9,877 nucleotides of DNA from Thermoplasmatota archaeon (GCA_030595765.1 JAUVCJ010000072.1:1-9877), one strand, 5' to 3'; counted from the first letter of the stretch, positions 1-6,632 are shown. Made by a program: numbers and translations. The notes: generated by a model from the sequence alone, not told the origin.

Positions 1-117
1 TAGCTTATACCAGTAGCTTATACCAGTAGCTTATACCAGTAGCTTATACCAGTAGCTTATACCAGTAGCTTATACCAGTAGCTTATACCAGTAGCTTATA
101 CCAGTAGCTTATACCAG
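1..117. repeat. Perfect 13-bp tandem repeat array, at least 9 copies
   Basis: Nine head-to-tail identical copies of TAGCTTATACCAG fill the left edge of the window, with no mismatch, then break into unique sequence at 118. The array is truncated by the window edge, so the true copy number is unknown. Thirteen is not a multiple of three, so each frame cycles every 39 bases. The plus strand then meets TAG and the minus strand TAA in every frame, so the array cannot be translated. It lies downstream of the minus-strand sugar-nucleotide genes. There are no unique spacers, so it is not a CRISPR. The unbranched 118-175 stretch that follows shows nothing I recognise. Complete identity suggests recent expansion or an assembly artefact. 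Confidence 0.97.
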
Positions 118-175
118 TTATTGATCCAAAGTAGTAATCAACTTCGAGTTGTAAACTGCAAATGGGTCGGGCTAC

Positions 176-889
176 TTAAGGATTTTCTCCTGCGCCATCA
201 AGGAAAGAACTGACTTCCTCATTCACCCTCTGATAATCTCTGAATGTGCTCAGGTCCATCCACTTGGCCTTGACCGGGAAGTTCATCACCTTGTCCCCAC
301 GCTCCACAAGCCTATTGACCAGATCTGGCATGTTGAAAGGGGTGCCTGGCTCGATTAGCTCTGCCACGCTAGGCTCTACAATGTATATGCCCATCATGGC
401 CACGTTTGTGATGGTAGGTTTCTCGGTTATGCTTTGGACACAGCCCTGGTCATCGACCAATAATACGCCATAGGGGATTGTTGTCTCATGGACCTGGGTG
501 CCTATGGTCATCATGGCGCCGGACTCCAAATGATGCTCCAGCATGGTATTGAAGTTCAGGTCAGTCAAGGTGTCTCCATTGATCACCAGCACGGATTGGT
601 TCAGCTTACCCTCCAGCAATTTAAGGGGACCGGCCGTCCCCATGGGACTTTCCTCATGGGAGTAGCTCACCTTCAGACCGAATCTGGCGCCATCCTTGAT
701 GTATGCCTCTATCAATTCAGCTCTGTAACCAGTTGCAAGGAACACTTCCTCAACACCGCTGGCCTTTAGTTGCTCCAGTATCAGCTCGATTATTGGCCTT
801 CCGCCTACTGCTATCAGAGGCTTCGGGATGGCATACGTCAGAGGCCTGAGCCTTGCACCTACCCCACCTGCCAGAACTACTGCTTGCAT
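176..889 (-). CDS. Sugar-phosphate nucleotidyltransferase (NTP_transferase family)
   Basis: A 237-residue protein of the family that joins a sugar 1-phosphate to an NTP, giving an NDP-sugar plus pyrophosphate in the cytoplasm. The N-terminal signature is intact: LAGGVGARLRPLT at residues 6-18, followed by PKP at 22-24. Other family elements are GTAG at 84-87, NGDTLTD at 104-110 (metal/nucleotide-binding Asp), EKP at 156-158 and a C-terminal W-M-D-L at 210-213. It covers the catalytic domain only, with no left-handed beta-helix acyltransferase-type domain and no CBS domains. The start is ATG at 889, with GGAGGT seven bases upstream (897-902). It follows the 4,6-dehydratase gene by 46 bases and is probably co-transcribed with it. 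The neighbour suggests the product may be an activated GlcNAc or similar sugar (PtmE-like role), but the sequence does not show whether the sugar is glucose, mannose or glucosamine, nor which NTP is used. Confidence 0.9.
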   Translation of the reverse strand: MQAVVLAGGVGARLRPLTYAIPKPLIAVGGRPIIELILEQLKASGVEEVFLATGYRAELIEAYIKDGARFGLKVSYSHEESPMGTAGPLKLLEGKLNQSVLVINGDTLTDLNFNTMLEHHLESGAMMTIGTQVHETTIPYGVLLVDDQGCVQSITEKPTITNVAMMGIYIVEPSVAELIEPGTPFNMPDLVNRLVERGDKVMNFPVKAKWMDLSTFRDYQRVNEEVSSFLDGAGENP

Positions 890-905
890 GAATTTAACCT
901 CCGAT

Positions 906-945
906 TTAGACTATTTTAGATTATCTTAGATTATCTTAGACTATG
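906..945. repeat. Four imperfect 10-bp tandem units in the intergenic gap
   Basis: Four consecutive units of the form TTAGA(C/T)TAT(T/C/G) run from 906 to 945. The two middle units (916-935) are identical, TTAGATTATC. The last unit covers the end and stop codon of the upstream minus-strand dehydratase gene; the first lies just upstream of the ribosome-binding site of the nucleotidyltransferase gene. The stretch is very AT-rich. It may simply be replication slippage, or an unstructured mRNA spacer between two coupled genes. Confidence 0.8.
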
Positions 946-1925
946 TATCTATCAGTCTTGAAAAGTGCCAGATTTTCTTTTATCCATTCTACTGTAGATG
1001 CAAGGCCTTCTTTGAGGGTTATCGTGGGAGCCCAACCTGCCAATTCATTTGCCAGTGTATTGTCAACCCTCAGACGCATCACCTCCGAACCCTCTGGTCT
1101 AAGTCTCTGCTGGTCAATTTCAAGCGGAATGTCTTTGCCGCACAGGTCTGCTATTATCCTTGCCAGATCGCCGATAGATATCTCCAAGTTGTTCCCAAGG
1201 TTGACGACCCTTCCTACGGCCTCAGGAGCCTCTGCAAGAGCCATGAACCCTCTGCCTGTGTCGGTGCAATATGTCAGGTCCCTAGTCGGTTCGGTAGCCC
1301 CTAGCTTTATGACACCATTGGCAAGAGCTTGGCTTATGAACGCTGGTACCACAGCCCTTGCAGACTGGCGCGGGCCGTATGTATTAAAGGGTCTAACCGT
1401 TACCACAGGCAAACCAAATGAGAGAAAGAATGATTGAGCCAGATGATCCGCACCTGCCTTTGTGGCTGCATAAGGTGATTGGGGATTGATCGGGTGGCTC
1501 TCATTGATAGGAACTGTCTGGGCAGTGCCATAGACCTCGCTGGTAGAGGTATGGACAACTTTCTGCACATCCAGGTCTCTTGCGGCCTGGAGGACGTTGA
1601 GGGTCCCGATAAGGTTAGCCAAGCTAGTCTCCCGGGGGTGTTTATAGGAATAGGGGATGGCTATCTGGGCTGCCAGATGGAAGATCACATCGATGTTCAT
1701 GGCTGCTTCCCTGACTGCGTAGGGGTCGGTTATGTCGCCGGCTACTACCTGGATGGCATCCAATATCTCAGAGCTAACTTGCCCAAGCATGCCCCAATCC
1801 GACCTGGAATTGTAGCGGACAAACGCCACCACCTCTGCCCCTTCTCTTGCCAGTAACTCTGCAAGGTGGCTGCCTATGAAACCTCCAGCGCCAGTTACCA
1901 GCACTCTCTTACCATTCCAACTCAT
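936..1925 (-). CDS. LegB-like NAD-dependent sugar-nucleotide 4,6-dehydratase (extended SDR)
   Basis: A 329-residue extended short-chain dehydrogenase/reductase. The Rossmann NAD-binding motif GAGGFIG is at residues 12-18, the active-site block TSTSEVYG at 126-133, and the catalytic Tyr152 and Lys156 lie in SPYAATK. RPFNTYGPRQ at 178-187 and the substrate-side PTRDLTY follow. From memory, blocks such as IAIPYSY, NPQSPYAATK and RPFNTYGPRQSARA closely resemble LegB, the NDP-GlcNAc 4,6-dehydratase of legionaminic acid synthesis, more than RmlB or GalE; this was not aligned. Family enzymes oxidise C4 and remove water across C5-C6 to give a 4-keto-6-deoxy sugar nucleotide. The ATG at 1925 lacks a ribosome-binding site but has a TATA-like element about 28 bases upstream, so a leaderless mRNA is likely. 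It is the first gene of a probable two-gene operon with the nucleotidyltransferase. No aminotransferase or sialic-acid-type synthase is in view, so the final sugar is unknown. SDR membership is near certain; the LegB subfamily is likely. Confidence 0.85.
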   Translation of the reverse strand: MSWNGKRVLVTGAGGFIGSHLAELLAREGAEVVAFVRYNSRSDWGMLGQVSSEILDAIQVVAGDITDPYAVREAAMNIDVIFHLAAQIAIPYSYKHPRETSLANLIGTLNVLQAARDLDVQKVVHTSTSEVYGTAQTVPINESHPINPQSPYAATKAGADHLAQSFFLSFGLPVVTVRPFNTYGPRQSARAVVPAFISQALANGVIKLGATEPTRDLTYCTDTGRGFMALAEAPEAVGRVVNLGNNLEISIGDLARIIADLCGKDIPLEIDQQRLRPEGSEVMRLRVDNTLANELAGWAPTITLKEGLASTVEWIKENLALFKTDRYIV

Positions 1926-1950
1926 GGATACAGGATGAAGCTGGAGGTTG

Positions 1951-1967
1951 ATAAATCCTTTGGAAAG
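1951..1967 (-). promoter_or_regulatory. Predicted TATA/BRE promoter of the dehydratase operon
   Basis: On the minus strand the sequence reads CTTTCCAAAGGATTTAT, with the AT-rich element at 1951-1957 centred about 28 bases upstream of the ATG at 1925. That spacing would place transcription initiation at or next to the start codon, which explains the missing ribosome-binding site. Prediction by spacing and composition only. Confidence 0.4.
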
Positions 1968-2030
1968 ATGAGGAAAAAATCATTGCTCGACACATTTGAA
2001 ATCAACCTCATCTGATAGATTCGACTTTTG

Positions 2031-2045
2031 GAAAGCTATATATAC
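2031..2045 (+). promoter_or_regulatory. Predicted BRE/TATA promoter of the secreted-protein gene
   Basis: GAAAG (2031-2035) followed by CTATATATAC (2036-2045) matches an archaeal purine-rich BRE plus TATA box. Initiation would be expected near 2066-2070, giving a leader of about 50 bases before the ATG at 2118. It is divergent from the dehydratase promoter, about 80 bases away, so both promoters share one intergenic region (1926-2117). Confidence 0.6.
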
Positions 2046-2117
2046 TAATGAGAGAGATATTCGGTTGTTCTACTGGATCATGTTTGGATTATTCAGAATT
2101 CAACCTGGTGGCAAATT

Positions 2118-3269
2118 ATGCTGAAAGGTGGGGAATTAAAAATGAGCAAATTGAAAGTAACAATTGTGATGTGCGTTCTGCTGGCCTCCATTGCTGGAGG
2201 ACTAGCAGGAAATCACATCGAGGAACGCTTCCTGTTAACATCTCCTATCGGAGGAGTGGGTGCCGCATTAAACTACACCTCAGAAGATGTTTTCGCAGCG
2301 GTCACCAATTCGGGCCCCGGCGTGGCCTCCGTGGAGATATGGGACAGGAATAATGTCTCGGTTACCGAACTGGATCGCGTGGCAAACGACTATTTCTACA
2401 TCGTCGTGAACGTAACAGATGGAAATACAATCGATGACCTATCACAGGTAGAGGTCACCCTGAACTATCAGAACAAGGATTATATTGGAGACCCAGGCCT
2501 TCGCACCAGCGAAGAATTTGCATGGTTCCAGTACAACGAAAGCACCTCCAATGACCTGGAGATCTACGATGCTGGCAGTGAAATGGTGGACAGGTATCCA
2601 GAGGGCGGTTCGACCCTTTATCCAGTGAATCGAGCCTCCCAGCTTCCAGAAGATGACACAGTCTCGATTTTACATTTCCAAGGGATGTACATATTCAATT
2701 TCACATTCAATCAAAGCGTGAAAACTATGTACGAGTGGATCCTGAGGGCGAACGCTACCGATGATGATGGAGCTTACAGCACAAAAGAGATGGTATTCAC
2801 CATACTACCTGTAATGGGTGAGGTCATTTGGGGTTTCTCAGGTAGCTTCAACTTCGCAGCGGCACCGGGCACCATCAATGCCCCGGATTCCTTCACGGTA
2901 GAGACTGGTGACGGTGTGACCCAACCATGGGCTTTGATTGCTTGCGTGGAGGGGGATTTCTCGGCACCATGGCCTTCGCCTCTATCGAGCACCGCATTCC
3001 AGATACGCGAAAATAACCAACACTATCTGTCTCTTATCCATCAGGATAATGCGGTGGGCTGTGCTGCAAGACCCGTGGCGACCGATAAGTGGTACTTTAA
3101 TGGATGGGAATCATATCAGACCACTACTAACCACACCGTCTATCTGGATTACCCAGCGCTCATTCCTGAGGAACCCAGAGAAGCGACCGGGAGCGGCAAC
3201 TACGAGGGCCCTGTGATTACACTGGTCTTAAAGTACTGTGGGGACAGTTATTGCACGACCGACTATTGA
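2118..3269 (+). CDS. Secreted protein of unknown function, rich in N-glycosylation sequons
   Basis: I do not recognise a family. The 383-residue product begins with a Lys-containing n-region and a hydrophobic core (VTIVMCVLLASIAGGLAG), consistent with a Sec signal peptide ending near residue 31. There is no C-terminal membrane segment, so it is probably released or held non-covalently. The mature part is rich in Asp, Asn, Ser, Thr and aromatic residues, with alternating beta-type segments. Eight Asn-X-Ser/Thr sequons (NYT, NVS, NVT, NES, NFT, NQS, NAT, NHT) suggest a glycoprotein. Four cysteines lie in the C-terminal half, the last two in YCGDSYC close to the end, and could form disulfides outside the cell. 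Start choice is open: ATG 2118 has GGTG seven bases upstream; an in-frame ATG at 2142, with AGGTG eleven bases upstream, would begin right at MSKLKV and give 375 residues. A separate promoter lies before the next gene. Confidence 0.85.
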   Translation: MLKGGELKMSKLKVTIVMCVLLASIAGGLAGNHIEERFLLTSPIGGVGAALNYTSEDVFAAVTNSGPGVASVEIWDRNNVSVTELDRVANDYFYIVVNVTDGNTIDDLSQVEVTLNYQNKDYIGDPGLRTSEEFAWFQYNESTSNDLEIYDAGSEMVDRYPEGGSTLYPVNRASQLPEDDTVSILHFQGMYIFNFTFNQSVKTMYEWILRANATDDDGAYSTKEMVFTILPVMGEVIWGFSGSFNFAAAPGTINAPDSFTVETGDGVTQPWALIACVEGDFSAPWPSPLSSTAFQIRENNQHYLSLIHQDNAVGCAARPVATDKWYFNGWESYQTTTNHTVYLDYPALIPEEPREATGSGNYEGPVITLVLKYCGDSYCTTDY

Positions 3270-3311
3270 TAACTCCTAGGCATAGAAAACCTTTAATCCA
3301 TTCCCCACCTT

Positions 3312-3330
3312 CTTTTATTTTATATTTCAT
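3312..3330 (+). promoter_or_regulatory. AT-rich element: probable promoter of the CARDB protein gene
   Basis: The run CTTTTATTTTATATTTCAT sits 24-42 bases before the ATG at 3354 and is the only strong AT-rich block in the 84-base gap after the secreted-protein gene. It could be the TATA region of the downstream gene; its T-rich nature also fits termination of the upstream transcript. AGGTG at 3344-3348, five bases before the ATG, is the likely ribosome-binding site. Confidence 0.45.
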
Positions 3331-3353
3331 TTACATCCAGACCAGGTGTTGAA

Positions 3354-4889
3354 ATGACCCATGCATCCAATAGAACTAGAATATTCGCAGCCCTGCTGGC
3401 CATCCTCATAACAGTCAATCTGATTCCCTTATCAGGCATTCAGGCAGATATATACAGCCCAAGTATCACGGGAATCGGGATATTTGAGGGGGTAGCATAC
3501 CGCGAACAGAACTTCACTGGGTGGATAACCGTTAAGCTCCCGGCAGAGGCTGAAGACCCCGTGGACATCGCTATGATCCCTATGGGGGAAATTACAGGCT
3601 GGTTCACATGGCTAGATCCAAGCAACCTGACACTCATCCCAAATGTACCCGTCACTACAAGGTACACACTGAACTTTCCCAGTAGCAATCCTGGAACGTA
3701 CAGAGGGGGGATATTCATAGGTCAAGACATACCGCCTGGTAGCTCTGGAACAGCCACAGTCACAGTATTGGTTGCAAGGGAATTCTCAATTAAGGTCAGC
3801 GTCCCATCTGCAATTGGCGTTTCATACCTCGGATCCTATGAGGAATGGGCCTGGACCAATGTTACCTATAGTGCTGGGGGTACTTTCACCGGCAGTGCAA
3901 AATTCCAGATTTTCTATGGGGGCGTATTGTCGGAGGAAGGAACCGAAAACTTCGGACCCATAGACTCCTACGTCACGACATCCATCCAGCATGATTGGAC
4001 AACCCCCCTTACGCCTGGGGAGAGCTATTCCATGCGTGTCGAAATATTTGACTCCCAGTCCAGGCTCCAGAACGAGAAACAGACCGTATTCAGGGTTCCA
4101 AGCCCTGCAGACATCATCTCCCTAACCCGCGAACCAAAACTAGTATATCCAGACATCCAGGTCCGTGCAACGGCTCTTACAAGAGATGTCTCTGCAAACG
4201 TTGTTCTGTATTACCAACACACACAGATGAATTCACCTGAAGAACTGGACATGGTATTTGATGCAAGCAAGAATGGGTTTGTTGTGAACCTTCCAATGAT
4301 GCCCCCAGGTTCGGTTTCTTACTGGGCAGTGTCCAAGGTGGGAGGATATACGTATACCCAGCCAACACGTTACTTCGAAATATGGGGGGAGCAAACACCA
4401 GACCTACACATAAAAGGGGTAAATCGAGCCATCAGCCAGAATATGGTAGACTTGGAGGTCACCTTAGAGAACCAAGGTAGGGGTGACGTTGGCAATTTCT
4501 CGGTTCTGTTCCTTGTAGATGGAAATCTTATTGAGACCATAGACATGCGCTCAACAGGCTCCAACCAGTTCGCGATGAACGGTGAATCTCAAACCACCAT
4601 CTTTTTCAAATGGGAGCACACACCGGGCACCCACAATTTTTCAGTAGTAATAGATCCAGACAATCAAGTGGTTGAAGGTAGTGAATCAAATAACATCTGG
4701 GCCATCGACTTAGAGATCGAAGAAACTCAGGTTAGTGAAAAACCAGTGAATACTACCTCACCGTTCATGACCTATGGCCTGCCAATGATGCTCCTGCTGA
4801 TCATTATCATCATGCTGGCCTTAAACTTCCTTCGCTCCCGCAAGCAGAAGAAGGCAAAGAATCGAATACTGGAAGAGGACGAGGAGTAG
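3354..4889 (+). CDS. Exported type I membrane protein with a CARDB domain
   Basis: A 511-residue surface protein. A signal peptide spans residues 1 to about 31 (hydrophobic core FAALLAILITVNLIPL, ending GIQA). The middle, residues 32-345, consists of beta-rich segments that look like Ig-like or related beta-sandwich modules but that I cannot assign firmly. Residues about 350-455 match the CARDB pattern: a V-D-L-E-V-T-L-E-N-Q-G start, a central VLFLVDG strand, an amide-containing turn, then DPDNQVVEGSESNN at the end. CARDB is an Ig-like adhesion/scaffold domain common in archaeal and bacterial exported proteins. A single hydrophobic helix at 475-493 followed by a basic-then-acidic tail (RSRKQKK...EEDEE) anchors the protein with its bulk outside. 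Six sequons lie in the mature part. With the preceding secreted glycoprotein-like gene it may form a surface structure; that is inference. Confidence 0.88.
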   Translation: MTHASNRTRIFAALLAILITVNLIPLSGIQADIYSPSITGIGIFEGVAYREQNFTGWITVKLPAEAEDPVDIAMIPMGEITGWFTWLDPSNLTLIPNVPVTTRYTLNFPSSNPGTYRGGIFIGQDIPPGSSGTATVTVLVAREFSIKVSVPSAIGVSYLGSYEEWAWTNVTYSAGGTFTGSAKFQIFYGGVLSEEGTENFGPIDSYVTTSIQHDWTTPLTPGESYSMRVEIFDSQSRLQNEKQTVFRVPSPADIISLTREPKLVYPDIQVRATALTRDVSANVVLYYQHTQMNSPEELDMVFDASKNGFVVNLPMMPPGSVSYWAVSKVGGYTYTQPTRYFEIWGEQTPDLHIKGVNRAISQNMVDLEVTLENQGRGDVGNFSVLFLVDGNLIETIDMRSTGSNQFAMNGESQTTIFFKWEHTPGTHNFSVVIDPDNQVVEGSESNNIWAIDLEIEETQVSEKPVNTTSPFMTYGLPMMLLLIIIIMLALNFLRSRKQKKAKNRILEEDEE

Positions 4890-4994
4890 AGTTTAAAATC
4901 TAAGTCTGCTCGCAATAAGAATTGGCAAAGACCATTCAACTTGCCAGAGCAAATGTATCATCGCTTATGGAAATTCCTGCCTGTGTTGTTTATG

Positions 4995-5052
4995 TATGCC
5001 GAAGCATAAGGTAGAGTATAAGGCGTAAATCACCATCCAGAATGCCTTATGC
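4995..5052 (-). terminator. Possible 3' hairpins downstream of the KaiC-like operon
   Basis: The 201-base gap between convergent genes (4890-5090) holds no gene. On the minus strand, 5008-4995 reads TATGC-TTCG-GCATA: a five-base-pair stem closed by a cUUCGg tetraloop, one of the most stable RNA loops. It lies about 85 bases past the stop of the KaiC-like gene. Nearby, GCATAAGG (5004-5011) pairs with CCTTATGC (5045-5052), and ATAAGGC (5018-5024) with GCCTTAT (5044-5050), giving alternative stems. The direct repeat AGAATGCCTT occurs at 5039-5048 and 5082-5091. No T-tract follows, so a terminator role is only a suggestion; 3'-end stabilisation is another option. Confidence 0.3.
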
Positions 5053-5090
5053 CCTGGAGCCACAATGTTCGGGAGTGCTCTAGAATGCCT

Positions 5091-5819
5091 TTAGAATACC
5101 TTTGCCTCGGGACTGATCTGCATGCCCTGTGGGGTTATAAGCAGGGGGTGTTTTGCAGTGTCGTGCTTTGTGAACCTCATCTTGCGTACGGTGATAGTTC
5201 GCCTAAGTTCTCCTTTCATCTCTTCAAGGCCCATGGTGATGAAGGAATCACCCACGAACTGCTCGATTCCGTATCTGGTCAATTCCCCATTTTCCAGAGA
5301 CTCGGTAATTAGCAGGGATGTGACGTTCTTCTCCTTCAGGAACGCTCCGAACCTGAAGAGCTCACGTCGCAAAATGCCGCTGGCCTCGTTGTAATAAAGC
5401 CCTATTGCAGTGAGTGAATCAACAGCCAGCCTCTTTGCCCCGCTATAGTTGAGAAGGTTCTCCAGCAATTTCTGCAGAGCCTGGAAACCGACCATGTCCT
5501 CCTCCATATCCTCTGAGCACTTGCGGCGAATGGCACTCATATCCAGCAAGTAAAATTTCTTCTCGTCCTCCAGGCGCTCTATGTCCATGCCATAGCTCGT
5601 CATAGCCTTGACAATGTTCTCCCGGTTCTCTTCAAGTGTCAGGTATATGCCAGTGTCGCCATACTTCGCAGCGCCGTTGTAAATGTAATGCATGCTCATC
5701 AGGGACTTTCCAGAGCCTGCTGGGCCGCTTACTACATTCACAGATCGATCCGAGAACCCAGATGATATCAGCTCATCCATCCCAGTAATGCCAGTTGGAA
5801 CCCTATCTCTATTTGTCAT
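5091..5819 (-). CDS. KaiC-like RecA-superfamily ATPase, single domain
   Basis: A 242-residue protein with one KaiC domain. Walker A GPAGSGKS is at residues 32-39, the paired catalytic glutamates E63-E64 lie in LTLEEN, and Walker B LAVDSLTAI carries Asp134. The fold-typical opening PTGITGMDEL is present. The usual GG-x-P-x-G turn before the first strand is altered to SSGFSDRS. Archaeal single-domain KaiC homologues are ATP-binding signalling proteins found near regulators; most have no known partner, and this is not a circadian clock gene by itself. It is cytoplasmic, with no membrane segment. Its ATG shares one base with the stop of the 82-residue gene (TAATG), and GGAGG lies seven bases upstream (5827-5831), so translation is coupled. 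It is the last gene of a three-gene operon headed by a winged-helix protein, which suggests a role in controlling transcription or the partner's state. Confidence 0.9.
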   Translation of the reverse strand: MTNRDRVPTGITGMDELISSGFSDRSVNVVSGPAGSGKSLMSMHYIYNGAAKYGDTGIYLTLEENRENIVKAMTSYGMDIERLEDEKKFYLLDMSAIRRKCSEDMEEDMVGFQALQKLLENLLNYSGAKRLAVDSLTAIGLYYNEASGILRRELFRFGAFLKEKNVTSLLITESLENGELTRYGIEQFVGDSFITMGLEEMKGELRRTITVRKMRFTKHDTAKHPLLITPQGMQISPEAKVF

Positions 5820-6067
5820 TATGCTCCCTCCTTCTCAAGTATTTCAGGTATTAACGCTATATTCTGAATAACATTTTCTGCGTTCTTGCCTATGAAGAAC
5901 GGTAGAATGCGTCGCATTCTCTCTATAAGATGAGGAATGTCTTCAATGGACAACGTGGTAACGTCCAGGCCAGAATCCTCGCACTGCTTGGCCAAGAAGT
6001 GTACTGATAGGGGGCCTAGAGGGCTCTGCTCCAGCGCCTTCAGGATTTTCCTGGATATCTTGTTCAC
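5819..6067 (-). CDS. 82-residue protein of unknown function in the KaiC-like operon
   Basis: I do not recognise the family. The protein is predicted mostly helical: an N-terminal helix MNKISRKILKALEQ, a middle part SVHFLAKQCEDSGLDVTTL, and a C-terminal pair of amphipathic helices around FFIGKNAENVIQNIALIPEI (residues 57-76). It is too small to be an enzyme and probably binds one of its operon partners. The start is GTG at 6067, supported by GGAGG seven bases upstream (6075-6079) and by a two-base gap from the stop of the winged-helix gene. Its own stop overlaps the ATPase start (TAATG). This spacing, identical in style to its neighbours, makes it a real gene despite its length. The I-G-K and helix pattern resembles residues 118-142 of the winged-helix protein. 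Confidence 0.8.
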   Translation of the reverse strand: MNKISRKILKALEQSPLGPLSVHFLAKQCEDSGLDVTTLSIEDIPHLIERMRRILPFFIGKNAENVIQNIALIPEILEKEGA

Positions 6068-6069
6068 GT

Positions 6070-6579
6070 CTACTCCTCCCTTCCGTTGGCCTGCAAGAAC
6101 TCTCGTGTGGCCTGGAGTTTGCTTGAGGACTCCTTTTCCCCGAACTCCCAGGATGCAGTTGCAAACAACATGTTGTCGATCATGTCCTTGCCGATTAGTT
6201 TGCCTAGAGAGTTACAGAACGATGGAAAGGCCTCATCCAGAGGTTTTTCCGCAATATCCTCAATACAATATCCGCTGACGTTCTGAACCACCCTTGAGCC
6301 TATTCCCTCCGAAACAGTGCAGAATAACGAGCGGAACATCCGGTACAGGTCCTCATCTGTGATTTGGTTGGAATACATATAGCTCCCTCTACTCTCCTTG
6401 CTCAGTGAATTGTTTAAAGCCAGCCTGTTGATGATGGTGGTTACGGTCTGAAGGTTCAAATCAAGCTCCCTTGCGACCTCAGAAGGAGCAATCACCTTGC
6501 CTGCATTCTGCTTGAAGAATTCCAGTATCTGCTCGGTCTGGGTGGTCTTGTCGGCATCAGTGCCGCCTGGAAGGGTCAT
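6070..6579 (-). CDS. Winged-helix (wHTH) protein with helical C-terminal domain
   Basis: A 169-residue protein. Residues about 14-70 form a winged helix-turn-helix: a first helix TEQILEFFKQN, then APSEVARELDLNLQTVTTIINRLALNN as HTH with recognition helix, then a wing SLSKESRGSYMYS. This layout resembles MarR/ArsR-like DNA-binding modules. Residues 73-165 are helical and unassigned, with three cysteines (87, 105, 122) that could sense redox state or metal, though their spacing matches no motif I know. It heads the operon with the 82-aa protein and the KaiC-like ATPase. The ATG at 6579 has GGAG seven bases upstream (6587-6590) and a TATA box at 6624-6631. The dyad-bearing repeat array just upstream is a plausible target for this protein, giving autoregulation; this is inference. 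Confidence 0.85.
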   Translation of the reverse strand: MTLPGGTDADKTTQTEQILEFFKQNAGKVIAPSEVARELDLNLQTVTTIINRLALNNSLSKESRGSYMYSNQITDEDLYRMFRSLFCTVSEGIGSRVVQNVSGYCIEDIAEKPLDEAFPSFCNSLGKLIGKDMIDNMLFATASWEFGEKESSSKLQATREFLQANGREE

Positions 6580-6623
6580 ATCTCATCTCCAATAGCTTGG
6601 CAAGCCAATGAATGGAATCTTTT

Positions 6624-6631
6624 GTATATAA
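6624..6631 (-). promoter_or_regulatory. TATA box of the wHTH/82-aa/KaiC-like operon
   Basis: The minus strand reads TTATATAC, a good archaeal TATA box, with purine-rich GCGAAGTG just upstream as a possible BRE. Initiation would fall near 6600-6604, leaving a leader of about 20-25 bases that contains the GGAG site. The first unit of the 22-bp repeat array begins directly upstream and covers the BRE position. Confidence 0.65.
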
Positions 6632-6632
6632 C

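Noticed and set aside
1..117. CRISPR array
   Set aside because: The 13-bp units are contiguous with no unique spacers, and no cas genes are present.
2048..2353. 101-codon open frame overlapping the secreted-protein gene
   Set aside because: It is in a different frame from the gene at 2118, has no signal peptide or recognisable motif, and starts only about three bases after the TATA box, before any plausible initiation point.
5049..5394. Plus-strand open frames over the KaiC-like gene
   Set aside because: They are antisense to a gene with complete Walker A and B motifs and show no motifs or start signals of their own.
5091..5819. Circadian clock KaiC
   Set aside because: Only one ATPase domain is present and there is no KaiA or KaiB; single-domain KaiC homologues are widespread in archaea without clock function.
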